Positions 5,994 to 12,051 of a stretch of DNA of 12,051 nucleotides are shown one piece after another. The stretch's first letter is position 1. Every line of letters begins with the position of its first letter. Source of the stretch: Hyphomicrobiales bacterium (GTDB taxonomy: Bacteria; Pseudomonadota; Alphaproteobacteria; Rhizobiales; Xanthobacteraceae); assembly GCA_026400425.1 (NCBI GenBank), contig JAPLPC010000350.1, forward strand, positions 1 through 12,051, written 5' to 3'. The notes below the pieces were generated by a model. The model made no database searches. It worked only from the letters and a program-made list of their open reading frames with translations, and was not told the DNA's origin. The position numbers were made by a program, and so were the translations under genes.

Positions 5994-8900
5994 TTAATGC
6001 GAAGGTGCCGGCGTCTTGGCACCGTCCACGTCCCGGGCTTCGTCCTTGACTTCTTCCGGCTTCGGCTTGTCCGGCGAGAACAGGTTCTGCACCGCGACGA
6101 AGAACACCGGCACCATCAGCAGCGCCAAAATCACCACCGCGATCATGCCGCCGGTCACCGAGGTGCCGAGCGCCTGCTGGCTCTGACCACCGGCGCCGTT
6201 GGCGAACACCATCGGCAGCACGCCGCAGATGAAGGCGAGGCCGGTCATCACGATGGGGCGGAAGCGCATGTAGCAGGCTTCCATCGTGGCTTCGATCAAT
6301 CCCTTGCCATGGGCACGCAGGTCCTTGGCAAATTCGATGATCAGGATCGCGTTCTTCGCCGACAGTCCGATGATCGTGATCAGACCCACCGTGAAGTAGA
6401 CGTCGTTGGGCAGGCTGCGCATGGTCGCAGCCAGCACGGCGCCGCAGATGCCAAGCGGCACCGTCATCAGCACCGCCACCGGAATCGTCCAGCTCTCATA
6501 GAGCGCGGCGAGCACCAGAAACACCACCAGCGCCGACAGACCGAGCAGGAACGGTGCCTGCGAGCCCGACAGCTTCTCCTGCAACGACTGACCGGTCCAC
6601 TCGTAACCGAACCCGCGCGGCAACAGACCGGCCAGCCGCTCCATCTCGGCGATGGCATCGCCGGAGGTGAAGCCGGGCCGCGCTTCGCCGGAGATGCGGA
6701 CCGCCGGATAGAAGTTGAAGCCGGCGATCTGGGTCGGTCCCTTCGCCCATTCCACCGTGGCGAAGGACGAGAACGGCACCAGTTGTCCGCGGCTGTTCTT
6801 GACGTTGTAGTTAAGGATCTCGTCCGCATTCATGCGGCTGGCGGCCTCCGACTGCACGACCACGCGCTGCATGCGCCCGCGGTTCGGGAAGTCGTTGATG
6901 TAGTTGGAGCCGAGATTGGTCGAGATCGTCGCATTGATGTCCTCGAAGGTGACGCCGAAAGCGCCGGCCTTTTCGCGATCGATCATCAGATTGACGATCG
7001 GCGCCGGCGGCAGGCCTTCGACGAACACCTTCTGCAGCACGGGGCTGGCATTGGCATCGGCGATCAGTTTCTCGGATGCGGCGTTGAGCGCGACGAGACC
7101 CTTCTGGCCGCGGTCCTGCAGACGGAAGCTGAAGCCCGACGAATTACCGAGATTGTCGATCGGCGGCGGCTGCAGCGCCGAGATCTTGGCGTCGCGGATC
7201 GACGACAGTTCCCTGTTGATGTCGTTGACGATGGCGGCGGCGGAATCCCCCGGCGGACGATCCGACCAGTCCTTCAGGGTGATGAAAGCCTGTGCGGTGT
7301 TCATGCCCTGTCCGAGGAAGCTGAAGCCGGTGAGACACACGACGCTCTCGATCGCACTCTCGGTGCGGCCGAACGACGAGTCCGACGGCGTCTGCACGTC
7401 GGTGGTGATGAAGCCCTGGTCATCGACCGGCAGAAAGCCGCCGGGCATCCGCATGAAGCCCCAGACAAGGCCGCATAGGACCGCCACATAGATGATCAGC
7501 AGGCGACCGGTGCGCTTCACCGACCACCCCACAGTCTTTGAATAGCCGTCGCGGGTGGCGTCGAGCTTGCGATTGAACCAGCCGAACACGCCCTTCTTGG
7601 CGTGGCCGTGGCCGGCCTTGACCGGCTTCAGGAAGGTCGCGCACAAGGCCGGCGTCAGCGACAGCGCCAGCAGGGCGGAGAAGCCGATCGCCGCGACCAT
7701 GGTAACGGAGAACTGGCGATAGATGATGCCGACCGAGCCCGGGAAGAACGCCATCGGCACGAACACGCCGATCATCACCAGCGTGACGCCGATGATGGCG
7801 CCCGAGATCTGGCTCATCGCCTTCTTGGTGGCTTCCTTGGGCGGAAGCCCCTCCTCGCTCATGATGCGTTCGACGTTCTCGACCACCACGATGGCGTCGT
7901 CGACCAGGATGCCCACCGCCAGCACCATGCCGAACATGGTCAGCATGTTGATGGAATAGCCCGCCAGCAGCAGCATGGTGCAGGTGCCCAGCAGCGCGAT
8001 CGGCACCACGATGGTCGGAATGATGGTGTAGCGGAAGTTCTGCAGGAACAGGAACATCACGATGAAGACGAGCGCGACCGCCTCCAGCAGCGTGTGCACG
8101 ACCTTCTCGATCGAGGCTTCGACCACCGGCGTGACATTGTAGGGAATGTCATAGGCGATATTGGCCGGGAAGAAGTTCGACAACTCCTTCATCTTGGCTT
8201 CGATGGCAGCCGCGGTGGCGAGCGCATTGCCCTTCGGCGACATCAGCACCGACAGGCCGGCGGTCGGCTTGCCGTTGAGGCGGGTGGTGAACTGGTAGCT
8301 GAGGCCGCCGATCTCGATGCGGGCGACGTCACGCAACCGCACGGTCGACCCGTCGGCATTGGCGCGCAGCACGATGGCACCGAATTCTTCCGGGGTGGAG
8401 AGCTGGCCCTTCACCAGAACCAGCGATGAGGTCTTGGTCGTGGCGGTCGACGGCTCGGCGCCAACGCTGCCGGACGCCACCTGGGCATTCTGGGCGGTGA
8501 TCGCCTTGTTGACGTCGTCGGAGGTCAGCTTGTAGCCGCCCAGCTTGGCCGGATCGACCCAGACGCGCAGCGAGCGCTCGGTGGAATACAGCGAGGCGCG
8601 GCCGACGCCGGGAATGCGGCGGATTTCGCCGAGAACGTTGCGGATCATGAAGTCGCCAAGGCCGACTTCGTCCATGCTGCCATCGGTGGAGCGCAGCGTG
8701 ATGATGTTGAGCACCGCGGCGGAGGCTTCTTCCACCAGGATGCCCTGCTGGATCACCGCGCGCGGCAGCCGCGCCTCGACGCGCTTGAGGCGGTTCTGGA
8801 CTTCGACCGAGGCCTGGCTGGTATCGGTGCCCGGCACGAAGTTGGCGATGATTTCGACGGCGCCGAGCGAGTCCGAGGTGGATTCGAAGTTGAGGATGCC

Positions 8901-9119
8901 GGCAGCGCCGTTCAGCTCTTCTTCGATCAGTCGGGTGACGCTATTATAGAGATTCTCCGGCGATGCGCCCGGATAGCTCGTCGAGATCGAAATCGATGGC
9001 GGCGCGATGATCGGATACTGCGCGATCGGCAGTTGCGGGATCGAGAGCGCGCCGCCCAGCAGAATGAAGAGGGCGACGACCCAGGCGAAGACCGGCCGGT
9101 CGATGAAGAAGCGAGCCAT
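5994..9119 (-). CDS. RND multidrug efflux pump, inner-membrane permease (HAE1/AcrB type)
   Basis: A 1041-residue proton-driven transporter that should move drugs or other hydrophobic compounds from membrane and periplasm to an outer-membrane channel, with the adaptor encoded just upstream. It begins MARFFIDRPVFAWVVAL (first membrane helix) and has the 12-helix layout with two large periplasmic loops (about 30-335 and 557-855). The proton relay is intact: Asp407-Asp408 in GILVDDAIVVVEN (same numbers as AcrB) and Lys922 in IGLSAKNAILIIEF, with MRFRPI (951-956) in helix 11. The C-terminal tail is charged. Compared with AcrB, about 15 residues seem missing just before the switch loop GFSFLGQG (598-605); total length is near AcrB only because other loops vary. 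The ATG at 9119 has no good ribosome site, so translation probably depends on the overlapping adaptor gene. Stop TAA at 5994-5996, convergent with the phosphatase gene. Substrates cannot be read from sequence. Confidence 0.95.
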   Translation of the reverse strand: MARFFIDRPVFAWVVALFILLGGALSIPQLPIAQYPIIAPPSISISTSYPGASPENLYNSVTRLIEEELNGAAGILNFESTSDSLGAVEIIANFVPGTDTSQASVEVQNRLKRVEARLPRAVIQQGILVEEASAAVLNIITLRSTDGSMDEVGLGDFMIRNVLGEIRRIPGVGRASLYSTERSLRVWVDPAKLGGYKLTSDDVNKAITAQNAQVASGSVGAEPSTATTKTSSLVLVKGQLSTPEEFGAIVLRANADGSTVRLRDVARIEIGGLSYQFTTRLNGKPTAGLSVLMSPKGNALATAAAIEAKMKELSNFFPANIAYDIPYNVTPVVEASIEKVVHTLLEAVALVFIVMFLFLQNFRYTIIPTIVVPIALLGTCTMLLLAGYSINMLTMFGMVLAVGILVDDAIVVVENVERIMSEEGLPPKEATKKAMSQISGAIIGVTLVMIGVFVPMAFFPGSVGIIYRQFSVTMVAAIGFSALLALSLTPALCATFLKPVKAGHGHAKKGVFGWFNRKLDATRDGYSKTVGWSVKRTGRLLIIYVAVLCGLVWGFMRMPGGFLPVDDQGFITTDVQTPSDSSFGRTESAIESVVCLTGFSFLGQGMNTAQAFITLKDWSDRPPGDSAAAIVNDINRELSSIRDAKISALQPPPIDNLGNSSGFSFRLQDRGQKGLVALNAASEKLIADANASPVLQKVFVEGLPPAPIVNLMIDREKAGAFGVTFEDINATISTNLGSNYINDFPNRGRMQRVVVQSEAASRMNADEILNYNVKNSRGQLVPFSSFATVEWAKGPTQIAGFNFYPAVRISGEARPGFTSGDAIAEMERLAGLLPRGFGYEWTGQSLQEKLSGSQAPFLLGLSALVVFLVLAALYESWTIPVAVLMTVPLGICGAVLAATMRSLPNDVYFTVGLITIIGLSAKNAILIIEFAKDLRAHGKGLIEATMEACYMRFRPIVMTGLAFICGVLPMVFANGAGGQSQQALGTSVTGGMIAVVILALLMVPVFFVAVQNLFSPDKPKPEEVKDEARDVDGAKTPAPSH
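7322..7376 (-). other. Site of an apparent in-frame deletion in the efflux pump
   Basis: Between FGRTESAI (residues 583-590) and ESVVCLTGFSFLGQG (591-605) only a few residues separate the strand after the second-half porter start from the switch loop. In AcrB the matching stretch from RT to the switch loop carries about 15 more residues, forming a helix of subdomain PC1. The reading frame is kept. The count comes from a hand alignment to remembered AcrB sequence, so the exact borders are approximate. Confidence 0.6.
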
Positions 9120-10318
9120 GAGGCGCGTTGATGTTGGCCCGCCCCGGGCGATGGGTCACCTGCGGCCATGAAAGGCTGCGTCTTGACCTTGTCGCCGGCC
9201 ACGAACTTCTGGAACCCCTCAACGACGACGTTTTCGCCGCCTTTGAGGCCTTCGCTGATGAACCACAGTCCATCCTGAACGGCGCCGACTTTGACGGCCT
9301 GGGTGGCGACGCGGCCGTCATCCTTGACCACGAACACCTCGGCACCGCCAGCGCCATTGCGCTGGATCGCCTGTTGCGGCACGGCAATCGCGTCGGCGTC
9401 GATGCCCTGCTCGATCTCGACCCGCACATACATGCCCGGCAGCAGCTCACGTTTCGGGTTCGGGAATTCGCCGCGCAACGTCACCTGGCCGGTGAACGTA
9501 TCGACCTTGGCGTCGGAGAACAGCAGCTTGCCCGGCAGCGGGTAATGCGTGCCATCGTCGAGCACGAGGCGCACTTTGGCAGCCCCGGCCGCGATACGCT
9601 CGAGATCGCCGGTCTCGAATGAGCGGCGCAGATTGTTGAGTTCGGACACCGACTGGGTGAAGTCGGCATAGATCGGATCGAGCTGCTGGATGGTGGCGAG
9701 ATTGGTGTTGTCGTTGGTCGACAACAGCGCGCCTTCCGTCACCAGCGCCGCGCCGACGATACCGTCGATCGGTGCGCGGATGGTCGCATAGTCGAGATTG
9801 AGACGCGCCCGTGCAACGTCGGCCTTCTTGCCCGCGATCTCGGCCTCGGCCTGACGCTGGGCGCCAACTGCCCGCTCGGCCTCGGCTTCAGACACGGCCT
9901 TCTGCTGCGCCAGTCCCAGCACGCGCTTGGCCTGCAACGATGCGAGATCGAACGCGGCTTCCGCCTTCTGGAGCGCGGCCTTGGCCGATTGCAGTTCCAC
10001 TTCGAACGGCTTCGGGTCGATGCGATACAGCGTATCACCGGCCTTCACCTCGGTGCCCTGATGGAAGGTGCGCTCGATAATGATGCCGGAGACACGCGAA
10101 CGCACGTCCGCCACGCGGGTCGGCGCGATACGGCCGGGCAATTCCCGGATCAACGCGCGGCGCTGCTGCTTTACCGAGACGACGCTGACTTCGGGGAGCG
10201 GCACTTCAGCCGGCGCCGCTGCGGCCGCATCCTTCGGTTCGTTGCATGCAGCGAGCATAGGCGCGAGCCCTGCCAGCAGAAGCGCGAAGCCTGCAGCACG
10301 TGCATTGATCATCGTCAT
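8927..10318 (-). CDS. RND efflux periplasmic adaptor (membrane fusion) lipoprotein, 3' end extended
   Basis: This adaptor links the RND pump to an outer-membrane channel. Residues 1-25 form a lipoprotein signal with lipobox LAAC (Cys25), so the mature protein is anchored by lipid. Next come the lipoyl half-motifs (VSGIIIERTFHQGTEVKAGD, about 77-96, and YATIRAPIDGIVGAALV, about 177-193) flanking an alpha-helical hairpin rich in Ala, Glu and Gln. A beta-barrel (LDPIYADFTQS; LLPGMYVRVEIEQG) and a membrane-proximal domain ending at VEGFQKFVAGDKVKTQPF (about residue 383) follow. The family should end about there. Instead the frame continues to a TGA at 8927-8929, with the last 64 codons (from about residue 400) overlapping the pump gene out of frame and reading as Ser/Arg-rich, shadow-like sequence. 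A lost stop or frameshift near 9120-9175 is likely. The ATG at 10318 is chosen over 10312 because GGGA (10330-10333, minus strand) lies 11 bases upstream; a TTG at 10351 is less likely. Confidence 0.85.
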   Translation of the reverse strand: MTMINARAAGFALLLAGLAPMLAACNEPKDAAAAAPAEVPLPEVSVVSVKQQRRALIRELPGRIAPTRVADVRSRVSGIIIERTFHQGTEVKAGDTLYRIDPKPFEVELQSAKAALQKAEAAFDLASLQAKRVLGLAQQKAVSEAEAERAVGAQRQAEAEIAGKKADVARARLNLDYATIRAPIDGIVGAALVTEGALLSTNDNTNLATIQQLDPIYADFTQSVSELNNLRRSFETGDLERIAAGAAKVRLVLDDGTHYPLPGKLLFSDAKVDTFTGQVTLRGEFPNPKRELLPGMYVRVEIEQGIDADAIAVPQQAIQRNGAGGAEVFVVKDDGRVATQAVKVGAVQDGLWFISEGLKGGENVVVEGFQKFVAGDKVKTQPFMAAGDPSPGAGQHQRASWLASSSTGRSSPGSSPSSFCWAARSRSRNCRSRSIRSSRRHRFRSRRAIRAHRRRISIIASPD

Positions 10319-10366
10319 CGATTTCGATATCCCAATTTGCAATTCGAACAAGCATCAACGGCTGCG

Positions 10367-10388
10367 CGCGTTCGACGCGTCGAACGCG
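10367..10388. promoter_or_regulatory. Perfect 22-bp palindrome in the efflux-operon leader
   Basis: The 22 bases read identically on both strands, each half being CGCGTTCGACG with no spacer. The element ends 49 bases upstream of the adaptor ATG, in the only untranslated space of the efflux operon. A spacer-free perfect palindrome of this length suits a dimeric DNA-binding protein (TetR-type or similar) better than an RNA hairpin. The binding protein is unknown, as no regulator gene lies in the window. Confidence 0.7.
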
Positions 10389-10416
10389 TCCCCAGGCTGC
10401 AGGCTGCCGGATTAAT

Positions 10417-10431
10417 CGAACATCATGTTTG
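10417..10431. promoter_or_regulatory. Inverted repeat near the efflux promoter, possible TetR-type operator
   Basis: AACAT-C-ATGTT (10419-10429) is a perfect inverted repeat, extended by a further C/G pair after one mismatch. On the minus strand the stretch reads TTTACAAACATGATGTTCG, which recalls the TTTACAAACA half of operators bound by TetR-family repressors of RND pumps such as TtgR. The likeness is from memory and partial. Confidence 0.4.
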
Positions 10432-10432
10432 T

Positions 10433-10461
10433 AAACTAAAAACTGCTCTGTTGCGGCGCAA
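10433..10461 (-). promoter_or_regulatory. Possible promoter of the efflux operon
   Basis: On the minus strand TTGCGC (10461-10456) and TAGTTT (10438-10433) are 17 bases apart. They match -35 and -10 consensus boxes at four and three positions only. Transcription would start near 10426, inside the inverted repeat at 10417-10431, with the 22-bp palindrome in the leader. GGCGCAATGC (10455-10464) and its near copy GGCGCATTGC (10475-10484), 20 bases apart, flank the -35 side. Confidence 0.3.
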
Positions 10462-10565
10462 TGCATATTGGGGCGGCGCATTGCCACACGATATAACGCA
10501 TTGAATCTGCACCTTCATTCACGCTTCACGCTATCGTGAGACGGACGGAACTCGTGCTTCACGGA

Positions 10566-11591
10566 TCAGGCGTGTGTCAAACGGTAATGGCTCACGCCCC
10601 ATTCGCTGCCGCCGGCGAATCCGAACAGACCCTGGGTGGCGAGGAAGAACCAGCGCCAGCGTCGCATCCACAGCGCGGTGTCGCGCCCGTAAACCGGCCT
10701 GAACACGCGTTCGATCGCGTCGCGATGCCGATCGAAATTGGCCAGCCAATCCGTGGCGGTCTGCGCGTAATGCGTACCGCTCCACGCCCATTCCTTTTCC
10801 ACTGCGAACACGTCACGATACTGCCGGATCAGCGAGTGGCTCGGCATCACGCCGCCGGTGAAGAAATGCTGCGCGATCCAGTCTTCCTTGTCGCCGCGAT
10901 CGAACAGATAGGTGCCAGAGCGATGGGTGAAGATGTGCATGAAGAAGCGCCCGTCCGGCGCCAGCCATGATTTCATCCGCGTCATCAGCTCGCGCCAGTT
11001 CATCATGTGCTCGAACATTTCCACCGAGACGATGCGATCGAACTGCTGTCCGGGCTGGAACACGTTCATGTCCTTGGTGACGACGCGCAAATTCGAAAGG
11101 CCGCGCTGCAACGCCTCAGCCTCGATGAACATGCGCTGCGAACTGGAGTTCGAGACCGCGGTGATCTGCGCATTGGGAAACTGCCTAGCCATCCACAGCG
11201 ACAGCGATCCCCACCCACAGCCGAGTTCGAGAATCGCCTGCCCGTCATGCAGATCGGCATGCTCCACGGTCTGTCGCAGCGCTTCCTCCTCGGCCTCCTG
11301 CAGCGTCGTTGCAGGCGTCTTGTAGAAGCAGCTGGAATATTTCCGGTTGGGGCCGAGCACGAGCGCAAAGAACCCCGCCGGGACTTCATAATGCTGCGTA
11401 TTCGCGGCATCGGTATGCTCGGCGACTGCGCGCGTGGCCATTTCGCGCGCGAACGCCGCATCGGTTTCCGCATCGCTTTCGGCGAGCTTCAGCGCCGTGC
11501 GCGCGCAGAGCTGCTGGATGCCGGCCCGGATCACCAGATCGGGCAACGGCACGCGTTCGGCCGTTTCGATCACGCGCGAGACGAAGCTCAT
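10566..11591 (-). CDS. SAM-dependent methyltransferase, cyclopropane-fatty-acid-synthase family
   Basis: A 341-residue cytosolic methyltransferase. The SAM-binding site is AILELGCGWGSLSLWMA (residues 119-135), with VSVEMFEHM (188-196) as the CFA-family motif after it. The substrate-side motifs QHYEVPAGFF (66-75) and KYSSCFY (84-90) are closer to the coclaurine-N-methyltransferase-like branch of the family than to classical CFA synthases, which usually read YSCGYF and PGG. HFFTGGVMPS (242-251) and HYAQTATDWLANFD (274-287) are also typical. The target could therefore be an unsaturated acyl chain or an amine. The ATG at 11591 overlaps the DUF1295 stop (TGA 11590-11588), with GGGGA 7 bases upstream; the open frame extends to 11855 but that part is out of frame with the DUF1295 gene and looks non-coding. 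The pair is thus translationally coupled. A separate 247-base gap divides it from the efflux operon downstream. Confidence 0.88.
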   Translation of the reverse strand: MSFVSRVIETAERVPLPDLVIRAGIQQLCARTALKLAESDAETDAAFAREMATRAVAEHTDAANTQHYEVPAGFFALVLGPNRKYSSCFYKTPATTLQEAEEEALRQTVEHADLHDGQAILELGCGWGSLSLWMARQFPNAQITAVSNSSSQRMFIEAEALQRGLSNLRVVTKDMNVFQPGQQFDRIVSVEMFEHMMNWRELMTRMKSWLAPDGRFFMHIFTHRSGTYLFDRGDKEDWIAQHFFTGGVMPSHSLIRQYRDVFAVEKEWAWSGTHYAQTATDWLANFDRHRDAIERVFRPVYGRDTALWMRRWRWFFLATQGLFGFAGGSEWGVSHYRLTHA

Positions 11592-12051
11592 GTGGCGGTC
11601 CCCGGATGACGCGGCGGCAGCGGAAAGAACACGCTGGTGCGCGCCTGATAGGCGCGATAGCGATCGCCGCGCGATTTGAGCATCTGGTCCTCCAGCGGAG
11701 GCACGCCGGTGACGTGACGCAGGATCCAGTACATGAAGAGCGGCGCCAGCAGCGTTGCCAGGCTCCACGGATAGTCGGTGGAGAGCGCGATGACGGGATA
11801 GGCGAGCCAGCCGAACCACTCGAAGAAATAATTCGGATGCCGCGACCAGCCCCATAGGCCGGTATCGCAGACCTTGCCCTTGTTGCCCGGGTCGTTGCGG
11901 AAATCCTTCAGTTGCTTGTCCGCCAATGCCTCGCCGGCGATCCCGCCAAACAAGATCAGCGCACCGAGATAATCCTGCAGTCGGAGGTCAGCCGACGGAA
12001 ACCGCGACGCGACGAAGATCGCAAACACCAGCGGAATCGAGCCGAGCGCCT
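11588..12051 (-). CDS. DUF1295 / steroid-5-alpha-reductase-like membrane protein (partial)
   Basis: The last 153 residues are visible; the start lies beyond the right edge, and a GTG at 12028 is internal. The protein matches the C-terminal half of the DUF1295 family, integral membrane proteins related to steroid 5-alpha reductases and isoprenylcysteine methyltransferases. The hallmark is GKVCDTGLWGWSRHPNYFFEW, of which the SRHPNYFFEW core (probable NADPH/cofactor-binding) is followed by hydrophobic membrane segments and by the usual ending VTGVPPLEDQML..SRGDRYRAYQARTSVFFPLPP. Reductase activity on a lipid double bond is inferred from the superfamily and is not established for DUF1295. The stop overlaps the start of the CFA-family methyltransferase by ATGA, so the two probably act in the same pathway. 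Confidence 0.9.
   Translation of the reverse strand, partial: ALGSIPLVFAIFVASRFPSADLRLQDYLGALILFGGIAGEALADKQLKDFRNDPGNKGKVCDTGLWGWSRHPNYFFEWFGWLAYPVIALSTDYPWSLATLLAPLFMYWILRHVTGVPPLEDQMLKSRGDRYRAYQARTSVFFPLPPRHPGTAT

Noticed and set aside
5895..7478. 527-codon plus-strand open frame opposite the RND pump
   Set aside because: Composition is His, Arg, Gln and Asp-rich as expected from the antisense of a membrane protein gene; the minus strand encodes a well-defined RND pump.
7602..8429. 275-codon plus-strand open frame opposite the RND pump
   Set aside because: Same antisense artefact, with runs of His, Asp and Gln and no recognisable domain.
10526..10539. TCACG-CTAT-CGTGA hairpin after the methyltransferase gene
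   Set aside because: Short five-pair stem with no U-tract on the minus strand; cannot be told from chance.
11592..11855. N-terminal extension of the methyltransferase to 11855
   Set aside because: This stretch is the out-of-frame image of the DUF1295 gene; the ATG at 11591 has GGGGA and the ATGA overlap.

Overview
The window is GC-rich alphaproteobacterial chromosome, most likely from the Bradyrhizobium/Rhodopseudomonas/Afipia group (Nitrobacteraceae). The basis is the codon choice, a Calvin-subtype class II aldolase close to a class I aldolase, a Bradyrhizobium-like HAE1 efflux pump, and a short GCAATCCAGA...TCTGGATTGC palindromic repeat of a kind I recall as common in intergenic spaces of that group. 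The lineage call rests on recognition, not on a search.

Left part (2-5852, all + strand): the 3' end of a coiled-coil gene; a class II fructose-bisphosphate aldolase (409-1476); a MazE-like/PemK-MazF toxin-antitoxin pair (1573-2099) with its own promoter set in nested palindromes; a class I fructose-bisphosphate aldolase (2152-3189); a thiamine-phosphate-synthase-like TIM-barrel protein overlapping it by 4 bases; a secreted Sel1-repeat protein; a strong hairpin; and an inositol-monophosphatase family enzyme. The two unrelated aldolases catalyse the same reversible step of glycolysis, gluconeogenesis and the Calvin cycle. The toxin-antitoxin module looks inserted between them.

Middle (5853-10565): a convergent intergenic space with the palindromic repeat, then on the - strand an RND tripartite efflux system made of a lipoprotein periplasmic adaptor and an AcrB-type inner-membrane pump. 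No outer-membrane channel gene and no regulator gene lie in the window. Three things are odd here. The adaptor frame has no stop where the family should end and runs 193 bases into the pump gene out of frame. The pump appears to lack about 15 residues just before the substrate-gating switch loop. The leader of the operon carries a perfect 22-bp palindrome and a second inverted repeat.

Right part (10566-12051, - strand): a translationally coupled pair, a DUF1295 (steroid-5-alpha-reductase-like) membrane protein cut by the window edge and a CFA-synthase-family methyltransferase. Together they suggest lipid or fatty-acid methylation followed by reduction, which is an inference. No RNA genes, CRISPR arrays or insertion sequences were seen.
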